Shown: positions 8,701 through 16,280 of the stretch, piece by piece
How positions within the stretch are numbered: the stretch's first letter is position 1
Layout of the letters: each line of letters starts with the position of its first letter
DNA from: Undaria pinnatifida
Taxonomy: Eukaryota; Sar; Phaeophyceae; Laminariales; Alariaceae
Length of the DNA: 64,000 nucleotides
Assembly (NCBI GenBank): GCA_012845835.1
Contig: JABAKD010000012.1
Location: 14,973,195-15,037,194, forward strand
Direction: 5' to 3'
Translations under genes and position numbers: made by a program
The notes under the pieces: generated by a model
The model's input: only the letters and a program-made list of their open reading frames with translations
The model's database searches: none
Told to the model about the DNA's origin: nothing

Positions 8701-9610
8701 CGCTTGCTTGCTTCGACGGCATTTCTACCGAAACAGGTTGATGTCTAACCCTCGTAAATGGGTTATCATAAAGGGTTATCCTAACCCTACTCCGAAGAAT
8801 TATATCACACTAATCCCAAGTGCGTTTACCCCCAAAAAGTCCGGTGCAGCTCTAAAGTGGCGCTTGCTTGCTTCGACGGCATTTCTACCGAAACAGGTTG
8901 ATGTCTGCCACCTTGGGTCCTTGGGACCCAAGGCCCTCGTCGGAGACATCCCCGCGTTGCTCGGCGGAGTTCAGCCAGCATCGGTTGTGGCCAAAACGCC
9001 GTTGACCGTCCTCCAGTGCAGGGCAGACAAGTTCGCTGCGCATTTGGATCACAACGTCCGGGCAAAGATAGGTGAAGTATAGTTAGGCATGCTATATGGT
9101 GCACAAGGGGGGCACTGGCTGCTTCAAGTTAAACGACGGAAAATTATTCCCCGGCACGTGTCCACGCCGATTTATCGATTCAGACCTTGAAACTTTTGCA
9201 CACGCCTTCTATGTGCCGTTGCAAAGACCTCGTCTGTCGCTTTTTTCTTTTTTTTTTTTATTTTTTTATTTTTTTAGCCTGAGTTTTCGTCAGTTGAGAT
9301 GTTTCGGAAATTTTAGACCACCTTCGACAAAGCGTTTTCGGTGAAGACAAAAAAAAAACGGAGGCCAGGCCTCGGGATAGGCATGTTGAACACGTGTGCG
9401 AAATGTCAGGGTTCACTTCTCAAAAACGGCGTGGGCATGAGGACTTTTGTGCGTAAAGCTGAGTAAGATACATTTTTTCCTTTATATGAAATGGTTTTAG
9501 GGTACTGTAGGATCCAGTTTTTTTTGCGATATCCTGCTTAATATTGAACAAACGCAGGCCAGATGTTCGAATGTTTTGGCAAGAAAATGTACAGACATGC
9601 CTTGGAGTAG
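2587..9610 (+). CDS. Multi-exon protein with two cyclic-nucleotide-binding-like domains (5' end not found)
   Basis: Proposed exons: 2587-2799, 3558-3653, 4301-4482, 5278-5522, 6552-6649, 8897-9071 and probably 9558-9610. All have AG before and GT after, and the phases are compatible: 0, 0, 2, 1, 0, 1. The joined product is about 350 residues. Exons 1-2 resemble the first half of a CNB fold, and exons 4-6 a full CNB fold (helix and barrel start, linker, then a G-D-x-P-A-L cassette with hydrophobic strands). CNB domains sense cAMP/cGMP in kinases, channels and transcription factors. Here the cassette Arg that binds the phosphate is missing, so ligand binding is doubtful. No kinase or channel segment is seen. 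The start exon is upstream or unrecognised. Introns are filled with repeats and old mobile DNA. Confidence 0.6.
3205..3400 (-). mobile_element. Old relic of the tRNA-derived SINE family
   Basis: Within the intron after the first CNB exon, blocks such as TTTTATCGCGCATAG, GTTCAGCA, GTCGATTTT and GCTAAC occur in the order and spacing of the SINE at 18186-18500 (minus orientation). Identity is low and the tRNA head is not clear. The family therefore predates the A/B duplication. Confidence 0.5.
3558..3653 (+). CDS. CNB gene exon 2
   Basis: TGCTCAG precedes and GTGAGTG follows. It has 32 codons, phase 0 at both ends, so it joins the previous exon cleanly. It encodes VQCFDAAGTKLEFTTLETFG and ends PDMLKEGA, consistent with the middle strands of a CNB barrel. 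Short length and strong splice signals support it; homology alone would not. Confidence 0.55.
3981..4091 (+). CDS. Possible CNB gene exon: second half of CNB domain 1
   Basis: After TTTCGAG, a phase-0 frame reads NLPELRSLVGGAASP and ends ELSVFTAQQQFITEQ. Over about 32 residues it parallels the second-domain exon at 8897 (PALLGGVQPAS then LTVLQCRADKF), which would complete domain 1. No good GT donor follows before the in-frame TAG near 4117, so it may be a dead exon or the boundary may be misread. Confidence 0.3.
4301..4482 (+). CDS. CNB gene exon 3 (linker)
   Basis: CCGTGCAG precedes and GTGTGG follows. The phase is 0 in and 2 out, and the leftover AG plus the first G of the next exon gives an Arg codon. 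It encodes a basic, charged linker ending SINGAEVVPILKKVAEKHG. An alternative acceptor at 4252 after the poly-C tract would add about 16 codons in the same frame. Confidence 0.5.
5110..5255 (+). repeat. Degenerate telomere-like CCCTAA stretch in an intron
   Basis: Many CCCTAACC, CCTAACC and ACCCTA words with irregular spacing fill the end of the intron before exon 4. Shorter runs occur at 13709, 19965 and 11350. This looks like decayed interstitial telomere-type repeat; CCCTAA/TTAGGG telomeres are known from stramenopiles among others. Confidence 0.5.
5278..5522 (+). CDS. CNB gene exon 4: start of CNB domain 2
   Basis: GACTGCAG precedes and GTGAGAA follows. One base completes the Arg codon from exon 3; one base is left over. 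A Gly-rich spacer (AAGGGGGGVGGVGGEGGG) precedes REVLMRDARYGVGSILVEEG and VFLIVEGECRII, the typical barrel opening of a CNB domain (G-x-I, then F-x-I-x-x-G-E). This is the best single domain match in the gene. Confidence 0.65.
5784..5896. mobile_element. 113-bp foldback MITE
   Basis: The left end ACTATTACGGGGGGCCATAG and right end CTATGGTCCCCCGTAATAGT form imperfect terminal inverted repeats of about 31 bp (continuing as TAAATAGGACC). The AT-rich middle has no coding capacity. It lies in the intron between CNB exons 4 and 5. No clear target duplication was found. Confidence 0.75.
6552..6649 (+). CDS. CNB gene exon 5
   Basis: GCTGTACAG precedes and GTAAGG follows. Two bases complete the codon from exon 4, leaving phase 0. 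It encodes APKVVSRGARYNLRSG and ends VGVVLTSGFHTQ, a probable loop and strand inserted in CNB domain 2. Phase agreement on both sides is the main support. Confidence 0.5.
6801..6840 (+). other. tRNA-like relic lacking an anticodon arm
   Basis: CAGCTGAGTTCGTAGAGCG closely follows the D-arm/A-box pattern of tRNAs and is joined directly to CGCGTTCGAGCCC, a B-box-like T-arm. The anticodon arm is absent and no acceptor stem pairs. It is either a broken tRNA gene or the head of a degenerate SINE. Confidence 0.35.
7350..8896 (+). repeat. Array of decayed intron+exon duplicates of the CNB domain 2 exon
   Basis: The exon at 8897 and its upstream intron (GGTACAG..TCTAAAG, then TTTCTACCGAAACAG, then GTTGATGTCTGCCAC) recur in eroded form. 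Copies start near 7472 (GAGCAG then GTTGATGTATGTCGCC), near 7705 (GGGATCCCACTGGCCCAA), at about 8310 (GGAGGTTGATGATGTCTGCC) and as a truncated start at 8737. The copy at 7472 keeps an open frame through DPLGPK and SSLLGGI but loses the rest. This is serial duplication of one exon with its intron, only the last copy remaining whole. Confidence 0.65.
8430..8640. repeat. Minisatellite built on GGGTTATAACCC
   Basis: About ten degenerate units of the form GGGTTATAACCCTTGTAAA, roughly 19-20 bp each, in the intron before the last CNB domain exon. The core is itself palindromic. No coding capacity. Confidence 0.75.
8587..8906. repeat. 160-bp tandem duplication covering intron end and exon start
   Basis: 8587-8746 and 8747-8906 are almost identical, including TCCGGTGCAGCTCTAAAGTG and the splice acceptor CCGAAACAG with the first bases of the exon. 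The duplication created a second, dead acceptor at 8736 in front of the working one at 8896. Confidence 0.8.
8897..9071 (+). CDS. CNB gene exon 6: second half of CNB domain 2
   Basis: ACCGAAACAG precedes and GTGAAG follows, with phase 0 in and 1 out. It encodes VDVCHLGSLGPKALVG, then DIPALLGGVQPASVV and LTVLQCRADKFAAHL. This follows the CNB pattern of a Gly-Asp/Glu phosphate cassette, two strands and an acidic-Phe helix start. The cassette has Asp for the usual Glu and lacks the conserved Arg, so nucleotide binding is questionable. Confidence 0.65.
9072..9557. other. Intron-like sequence with a T-rich tract
   Basis: No gene seen. A T-rich run with A interruptions spans 9240-9280 and an A-run lies at 9350-9358. 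It is bounded by the donor after exon 6 and the acceptor ACGCAG at 9557. Confidence 0.4.
9558..9610 (+). CDS. Probable last CNB gene exon
   Basis: After AAACGCAG, two bases complete the Gly codon left by exon 6, and the frame reads QMFECFGKKMYRHALE then TAG. A short amphipathic helix after the barrel is what CNB proteins usually end with. The pyrimidine tract is weak and the exon is short, so this is tentative. Confidence 0.4.
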
Positions 9611-9844
9611 CGCCAACCAGTTCGTGCAAAATGCGGCGCAACTTGTTGTCGCCTCCGCTTGGAAATATCCTGAACATTACTGAAAAAAATCAACGCCTAT
9701 CATTGGTCGATGAGAGTTTCGTTCCTAGAGACAGACCGAGGTCGTTATGACAAAAAACTGGCCATATCACCCTCTTCCACTGGTCATGGAGGTCAGTATG
9801 ATACCAAATATTCACCCTTTGACTAGATTTTGCGAGCGGCATTC

Positions 9845-10341
9845 GTGAGGGAGAGAATTTCCGCCCTTTCACTTGAACCTGCCTGTACAGTACCTTTTTT
9901 TGGCCAAAACCTTTCAGACTGGCGGGGTTCCTCAACTGAAAGCATATGATGTACGAAAGGGTAGGGTACATTTTTTGTCCAAAAAGTTTCGGACTGGCGG
10001 GGTTCCTCAACTGAAAGTACAAGGTGTATGATATGGTACAGTACCTTTTTTCGGCCAAAATGTTTCGGACTGGCTGGGTTCCTCAACTGAAAAAAATAGT
10101 GTACGATAGGGTACAGTACCTTTTTTCGGCCAAAAGGTTTCGGACTGGCGGGATTCCTCAGCTGAAGTCATATAGTGCACGATAGGGCACCTTGCCTTTT
10201 TTCGGCCACAATGTTTCGGACTGGCGGGGTTCCTCAACTGAAAGTACAAGGTGTACGATACAACTGGAAGTACAAGGTGTACGATAGTGTACAGTACCCT
10301 CTTTTGACCAAAGGTTAGCGGACTGGAAGGTCTCCTCAACT
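9845..10341. repeat. 75/76-bp minisatellite, six units
   Basis: The landmark GGACTGGCGGGGTTCCTCAA recurs near 9916, 9991, 10067, 10142, 10218 and 10320, a spacing of 75 or 76 bp with one longer unit. Each unit carries CAGTACCTTTTTTCGGCCAA. On the minus strand a 75-bp unit is 25 codons and reads as a repeated peptide containing SVEEPRQSETFWPKKG. The 76-bp units shift frame, arguing against a real protein. Confidence 0.85.
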
Positions 10342-10894
10342 CAAGACTACACTACCCAACATGTCTGGTTTGTGTTTTACGAAATCGTTGGTTACTCCGG
10401 AGAAACCCTACACCAGAAGGCCTTGGAATTGTTCAAGACTACCCTACCCGACATGTCTGGTTTGTGTTTTACGAAATCGTTGGTTACTCCGGAGAAACCC
10501 TACACCAGAAGGCCTTGGAATTGTTCAAGACTACACTACCCGACATGTCTGGTTTGTGTTTTACGAAATCGTTGGTTACTCCGGAGAAACCCTACACCAG
10601 AAGGCCTTGGAATTGTTCAAGACTACACTACCCGACATGTCTGGTTTGTGTTTTACGAAATCGTTGGCTACTCCGGAGAAACCCTACACCAGAAGGCCTT
10701 GGAATTGTTCAAGACTACACTACCCGACATGTCTGGTTTGTGTTTTACGAAATCGTTGGTTACTCCGGAGAAACCCTACACCAGAAGGCCTTGGAATTGT
10801 TCAAGACTACACTACCCGACATGTCTGGTTTGTGTTTTACGAAATCGTTGGTTACTCCGGAGAAACCCTACACCTGAAGGCCTTGGAATTGTTC
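10342..10894 (+). repeat. 92-bp minisatellite, six near-identical units, open in all forward frames
   Basis: CATGTCTGGTTTGTGTTTTA recurs at exactly 92-bp spacing (10359, 10451, 10543 and so on, six times) with very few differences. Since 92 is not a multiple of three and the unit has no stop in any forward frame, frames stay open throughout and all encode the same 92-residue superrepeat in different registers. High uniformity implies recent expansion or homogenisation. Confidence 0.9.
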
Positions 10895-11437
10895 ATTGGA
10901 TCGCCCTCTCATCTTGGCTCCAATTAGTTATCTTGGCTAGGTTTAGAACTCCAGGGGTGAATAGCATATTACTACAATATCACAGTATCACGTCCTTTTA
11001 CCGTAGCATGCGTCAGCAAACCCTCCATGGAGAGCCGATTGTACCATGTACGGCTCGGACCCGGGCCCGTCTGAGCGCCAGTACGGGGGCATTTGAGTAT
11101 TTTGCCGTTCTGCTGGTGGTTGTTACCGGTACATAGGAGAGGCATCCGATTGTGTCTGCCGTTCTGTTGGTGACAGTATCCAAACGGTGTACAAACGGTG
11201 TTCATTGCTTCGACCGACAATTTTGTCTACCTGTTGATCGATCTAACGGCTCTTTTTTCTGAATCCTGCCATTAGTAGCACCGTTGATATATCGTCGCCC
11301 CGTTAATCTGACGGGAAGAGCAAACTACCAAGGCCTCTAAAGTAATACGCAACCCTAACCCGTATTTATCGTATTTATCATGTATACCGGTAGGCTTTAC
11401 CGGTCTGCAAGGGATAAAGTTAAAAGGTATCAGAGGG
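10895..11437. other. No gene recognised
   Basis: Follows the 92-bp array. One array frame runs on to 11136 but the sequence after 10894 has no recognisable domain. A short CCCTAACCC run is near 11352. It is the unique left flank of the large duplication. Confidence 0.4.
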
Positions 11438-11477
11438 TAGTCGTCTGTTTGGATACTGGTAGAAAGGTTTGCCTTAC
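11438..11477 (+). repeat. 40-bp boundary repeat, left edge of copy A
   Basis: Begins TAGTCGTC and ends CTTAC. The same 40 bp stand at 29986-30025 and 50951-50990. This copy differs at about six positions from the other two, which are nearly identical to each other. Flanks outside the 40 bp are unrelated here. Confidence 0.8.
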
Positions 11478-11611
11478 CAATCGCCTACCCAAACCACAGT
11501 AACCCTTGTAACACCCCCCAAGGGAGGTCGGAGGTCGGCCAGACATTCGGGCAGACGTGACCATAACACCTTCCCATTGCCTCGTGCGTCCCTCCCCCCG
11601 CTATATACGAC

Positions 11612-12823
11612 ATGTGTCGCCCAGTGTACGTGAAGTCGGCAAAGGAGCGGAAGGCCAGGATGGCAGAGCGAGGAGAAGAGGTCGAACGGCTCATAGCCCT
11701 GGGAGGAACCCCCCTCCTCGTCGACATGAGCTCTCCCCCACCTTCGGCACCAACAATCACGCCCTCCAGCAATCTCGAGTCAAGAAATCTACCCGTCGGA
11801 CAACACAACACATCAACCTTCGAAAGTTCATTGAAATCGGGGGCAGAAATAGCTGCAACCGGCACCATGCCCAGCCGGGTAGGCGAACGGAAAGATACCC
11901 GACATAATTCGGGCGCCGGTGGGACCGGCTGTACTCGCGCTTACAGCAGCGGGCAAGAAAAATCAAAATCAAAATCGTGCGGGGATCCAAATCAAAGAAA
12001 AGGTAGGATAGCGTCGACAATGACTGCTTCTGCATCTGGAGGATCTATGGAAACTATAAATACCTCGACCCCCGATTCAGGTGTCAGTCGCCCAGAATCG
12101 TCTCAGGACATAAGCCTTCGGCGTGTGACAGGGACCGCGAGCACCCCGCAGCTGCCGTGTTTCTCGTTGGGATCCCGGGTCTCCCCTCGGGAGGGGCGAC
12201 ATGGTGCCGCTTTTACTCGTATAGCATACGCAGGAGGAGGAGAAGGAGGAGGGGTGCACGAGGCGCGGCTGTCCACCCCGGCATTATCCGGATTATTTCC
12301 TGGGGATTCTTTGGGCGCGGCACCAGTGGGTGGTCTCATGCGGGCGAGAGCGTGGACGGGGGGAGTTACGGGGAACATTACGGGGAACATTACGGGGAAC
12401 GTTGCGGGGAGTAATCCGGGGGAAAATCCTGGAAAAACTATCGATTACGACTTACCGGGGATGTGGCTAGGGTCGGAAATTTGGAGAGAACACGCCGCGG
12501 AGAAGGAGGAAGCTACAAAAACAGCCGTGGCGGCAGCCAGAGGCCAAGCAGACGCGCTTTTAGCCTCCCACCTATGCCCGTTCCCAACTATCACCAAGAA
12601 CCGTAGCTTGCACGCGGTGTCGCAGCCTCTAGTGAGGCACAGCCAAGGGTTTGCGGATGCTTGCAGGGGGGAGAGTAGTCGGGCGGGGACGGAGGCGTGG
12701 AGGGTCGCAAGGGCGGCGAGGTATGGCGGCTTGCTCGCGCCGGCCGATCGGCTGTCGATTGTACGGCAGATTCAGGCTGGGCTTGAGATGCTGCAGGGTG
12801 CAGGAGTGTCGCCCATGGCATAA
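11612..12823 (+). CDS. Unknown 403-residue protein, intact only in copy A
   Basis: A continuous frame from ATG to TAA. The N-terminal third is hydrophilic with charged KERKARMAERGEEVERL. The middle is Gly/Ser/Pro-rich with a 12-bp repeat giving TGNITGNITGNVAG. The C-terminal 130 residues look most protein-like (DYDLPGMWLGSEIW, then a Glu/Ala/Lys helix and QIQAGLEMLQ). No family is recognised. A TATATACG motif lies about 15 bp upstream. In copy B the frame is cut by a stop about 18 codons in, an internal 66-bp duplication and a late frameshift. Possible roles include a mobile-element structural protein; nothing visible proves it. Confidence 0.45.
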   Translation: MCRPVYVKSAKERKARMAERGEEVERLIALGGTPLLVDMSSPPPSAPTITPSSNLESRNLPVGQHNTSTFESSLKSGAEIAATGTMPSRVGERKDTRHNSGAGGTGCTRAYSSGQEKSKSKSCGDPNQRKGRIASTMTASASGGSMETINTSTPDSGVSRPESSQDISLRRVTGTASTPQLPCFSLGSRVSPREGRHGAAFTRIAYAGGGEGGGVHEARLSTPALSGLFPGDSLGAAPVGGLMRARAWTGGVTGNITGNITGNVAGSNPGENPGKTIDYDLPGMWLGSEIWREHAAEKEEATKTAVAAARGQADALLASHLCPFPTITKNRSLHAVSQPLVRHSQGFADACRGESSRAGTEAWRVARAARYGGLLAPADRLSIVRQIQAGLEMLQGAGVSPMA

Positions 12824-13039
12824 AAAATGGGAATATTTTGCTGTCCGTAAGTATTCGTGCTCACAAAAATGATAAGCACCGATTGATGGAAACGTTGCCT
12901 TTTTATATGTTTGAGTCGCATGGTCATATATAGTTCAACAGTATATTGTCTGCAATTCGCCGCATACAACACGTACAGGACAGGAATGTGCAACTAATGT
13001 CCCCGTTCACATTCCCTTACAACTAGTTATAATAGCGAC

Positions 13040-14092
13040 GCGTCCGAGGCCATTCGCTAGTCACTGCTCCCAAAGCGCTACCTGATCAAAAACGGAATAC
13101 GCCTCCATGTCGCCCGTAGCTAGGGTAACCAGCTTAACGCTTCTGTCGCCCGCGGTGGTGGCGGCGTCGGCGCGGAGGGATCGCGGCGGTGAGGGTGTGC
13201 ATTGTAGGCTGCGTCGATGGCGGCTCCTGCGGCGGGATGGACTTTCACACTCCTCTTCCTCCTCTACTTCCAACCTCTACCCCTCTTCACCCCCCCCAGC
13301 CCCCCCGTGCGCCCCTCCCTCCCTCCTCCCTCACCCCCTTACCCCCTTCCCCCCACCCCTCCCGTCAGCCCCCGTCTCCTCCTTATCCCCGCCCCCCCCC
13401 TCCTCTGCATCGATGTGTAAACGGCGTCGGCCGGGGCGAATGACTCATCCCTCTCACACCCCCTTTTGCTGCCGCCCCCTTCGCTTCCTCTTGGTCCCTG
13501 TTTCTGTTCCTGGAAAATTTCGTTCCCGCCGCAAATGTCGTCACCGTCGTCGGCGAAGCGGAAACGACACGATTACCACTGAAAGCGACTTCGCCACGTG
13601 TTGACCCCGTTAGACTGTTCAGCACTCTATTTTCGGGTACAGTGTATTTGGAATTACAGTCAAGACATACATATGTTTCCGTACAGTGCAGGGACAGAAA
13701 AAGGGCTAACCCTAACCTTGCCTCTCATACATACTGATTCACAGCCCGAATCTCATACATGTCCGTGTCCCACGCGTCCTCCTCTGCCCGCTTTCAAATT
13801 TTTCTCTCTCAGCAGACTTCGTAGGCTCTTCTCTTTGCGAATTCGCTGCCACTCCGTGGTCCGGAGTCTGTGTTGGTGTCAATTCCTCGATCGCTTTTGT
13901 TCTTGTTCGCCGCGTTTTCGATGTCCCTCGAAATCCGTCGCTGCAAAGACATATCTTATCGGCCTGATCGCGTGCGTGTCATGCGATGAAGCTGTATCCC
14001 TTTTTCCTTGCGAGCGAACGAGATGGTCAACAAGAATTGACAGATCCTCTTGATCTGGCGTGTGCTTGTACGCAGATATGTCAGTAGGTGGG
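13040..14092. other. No clear gene; long pyrimidine-rich tract
   Basis: 13240-13410 is almost pure C/T on the plus strand and inflates frames on both strands. A minus-strand frame with TLATGDMEAYSVFDQVALW (about 13061-13130) is conserved in copy B, where a TGG replaces the TGA that ends it here. A short exon is possible but unsupported otherwise. CTAACCCTAACC occurs near 13709. Confidence 0.3.
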
Positions 14093-14232
14093 CCCCAAAC
14101 CGCTCCCTATTCTAAATCCACGTAATTTGGTCCCCAAAAACGGATTTCCAGTTGTACAAACCCCTTGACAACTGGAAATCCGTTTATGGGGACAAAATAA
14201 CTTGGATTTAGTATAGGGAGGGGTTCGGGGGA
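14093..14232. mobile_element. 140-bp foldback element with about 63-bp arms
   Basis: The left arm runs from CCCCAAACCGCTCCCTATT to GGATTTCCAGTTGT; the right arm starts ACAACTGGAAATCCG and ends AATAGGGAG-type sequence in reverse complement (TATAGGGAGGGGTTCGGGG). The loop is about 12 bp. Copy B (33331-33400) keeps only the left arm. Confidence 0.75.
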
Positions 14233-14633
14233 TCTAGAGGGGTTAGGGGCCCTTTCAGGGAAAACCCGGGCTGCTAAGGGTGTAACACCGAGTGTTCCAC
14301 ATTAAAACCTACTGTTGCAGTAAGTCCATGTCAATTTTTCTGTCTGCCAAGGCGCGAAAAAATGAATGTTGTCTCCCGGCAAGAGTATGATATGCATAGT
14401 CTAGAGGACTCTTTCTTGAATAAGTGCAGGTCTGAGGGGATGACCCCGGTTCGGGTCGACGTCTGCGACACTTTTTTTTTTCTTTCTTATTACTGGTATG
14501 AACGGCTGGGTAGCACAACGTAGACGACGCGCCAGGTCTTGGGCAGGGTCATGCGCCGACGGGTGGATCGACGAGAACGGTAAGACGGACGAGGGCGTGT
14601 GCGGCGATAGGGCTGGGACGAAGTACTATTATT

Positions 14634-16280
14634 CAAGGGCACTCCAAAAAAAAAAATGCGGACCCTATGTCCCCCCCCCCCCCCCCCCCGGATCAGCCGT
14701 CTGAAAAAAAAGTTTTTTTTTTTCGGAAAGTAACTGTGATTTTAGGCTTGTGGTCGATGGTTGGTCAGCAAGATAGCACCCATGCATTGTCGCAACGACA
14801 TATATATCCAGAGCGATTAAACAAAGTACATCGTGCTTTCGGGCTGTTTTTGTTGGTTGTTGCCCTGTTTTGTCAAATATTGTTCGGTGTTGTCAAGTGT
14901 TGTCGATACTTTGTCGCTTGCTTTCCACATTAATTTACCTAGAAATCCTCGTCACACAACGCTACACCCAGCATGAGTTTAGAATGCCCGACTTGCAAGT
15001 AACTTGAGCCACAGACAATTGCGATGATGATTGCTGTAGACTAGTAGTACTTCATCCCCTTGCTCCCCGCCTCCGGCCTCAAGCTTGCAACCCTCCCTTG
15101 CCAAGTTCGGCCGTTACATACAGTCGCTGCGTGCAGACGCGGAAATATTCCGGCGTTTCGCCGCAAGTGACCTTCCCTCTCCCCGCCCCCGGCAGGGCTG
15201 CACTATTATTCCGCGTCTCACTCTACTTGTTCAAAACGCCTTTTTTGAATCCTAACCCGACCGGCCCTACTTACTCCCGAAATTACGTTGTTAGAGGCAA
15301 CCCCCCCGGTCGTCTCCCCGGCTGCCCCCCCTCCCTCTTGTTGTATGTCCTCCTCCTCCTCCTCCTCCTCCTCCTCCTCCTCCTCCTCCTCTTCTTCCTC
15401 CTCCGATTCTCCTTGCCCGTACCTCCGTTTTTTCCTTTTCATAAACCGACTGGGTACCGAAAGGGCAGCCCCCCCGGCCGCCCCCCCGGCGGCCCCACCG
15501 GCCGCCCCCTCCTCTTCGTTTCCCTCCTCGTCGTCTTCGTCCTCCTCGTCCTCTCACTCGCCCTCATCCTCGTCTCCGTCCTCGTTGTCGCTATCACCGT
15601 CGCTACCTTCGCTCGTATCGCTGGAGTCGTCGACGGGGCTTTTGCTGCCCTTCCCTCCTTTGGCTCTCCCCTCGCCATTCCCACGAATTACCACCGTGGT
15701 TGTTCCAGCACCGCCACGTGCTCTAGCCGTTCGTTTCAGATCCTTTTGTAGGCTTGCGCGCACAGCTTTCTTCTCATCTTCGCTGACGATGATGCTTTCG
15801 AGAAACGCTCGGCCAGCCGCGTCTTCCTTCCTCATCATGATGTCTCCGGCGTGCAGTGCGTCCACATGGCTTTTCATAGAGTATTTCCACTCCCCCCCCC
15901 AGTGGTCGTCGCAGAGTATGCACTTCAGCGGCGCATTGGTACACGGTGAACTCGTCGTACCCTTAAGTGCCGATTTCAGAGTTATTGAGGCGATTGGACC
16001 ATGGTAGTGTCACTGGACTCCCACCTGCGTTTACCTATATCCGGACTCTTATTAATAGCTGACCCTATCTTCTCTGCCGCCAGATCCGCCAGCACCCACA
16101 CACACAGTCTAATAATAATATCAAATCAATTTTTTAGTATGGGAATTAGTGTTGCTTGGACTTTATGTAGGAATTAGTGTACTGAGAGGACCCCCCCCCC
16201 CCCCCCCCCCCCCCGGCCGGTCCAGAATGAAAAAAAGGGACATACGAAGGGTTACGGATTTTTTTTTTGGAGTGCCCTTG
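14634..16280 (-). mobile_element. hAT-like DNA transposon, 1.65 kb, private to copy A
   Basis: Ends CAAGGGCACTCCAAAAAAA and its reverse complement form imperfect terminal inverted repeats of about 40 bp, then poly-C tracts. TATTATT flanks both sides (14627-14633 and 16281-16287), a 7-bp or truncated 8-bp target duplication. hAT elements have short inverted repeats starting CA-G-G and 8-bp duplications. The corresponding place in copy B (about 33785) has no insertion. Inside is a minus-strand zinc-finger frame but no transposase catalytic core, so it is probably non-autonomous. A (CCT)n tract spans about 15350-15408. Confidence 0.75.
15551..16024 (-). CDS. Zinc-finger (BED-like) protein encoded by the hAT element
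   Basis: The minus frame is open from about 16024 to a stop near 15551; the first ATG is at 15877, after the finger, so translation probably starts upstream or through a splice. It encodes KCILCDDHWGGEWKYS then MKSHVDALHAGD: C-x2-C, Trp and H-x4-H, the pattern of BED-type fingers of hAT transposases, which bind element ends. After a basic helix, the C-terminus is a Ser/Asp/Glu-rich acidic tail. No RNase-H-like DDE region or hAT dimerisation domain follows. Confidence 0.5.

Noticed and set aside
9690-10339. Minus-strand protein made of 25-residue repeats
   Set aside because: Frames exist only because of the 75-bp array; 76-bp units break phase and no start or domain is present.
10372-11136. 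254-residue plus-strand protein over the 92-bp array
   Set aside because: Any frame is open across this unit, so length is not evidence of coding; the tail after the array is unremarkable.
13205-13443. Proline-rich extensin-like proteins
   Set aside because: Product of a pyrimidine-rich tract on one strand; all three frames look similar and none is conserved between copies.
15288-16007. Long Ser/Pro-rich plus-strand frames in the hAT element
   Set aside because: They come from the (CCT)n tract and lie antisense to the zinc-finger frame, which has recognisable spacing of Cys and His.
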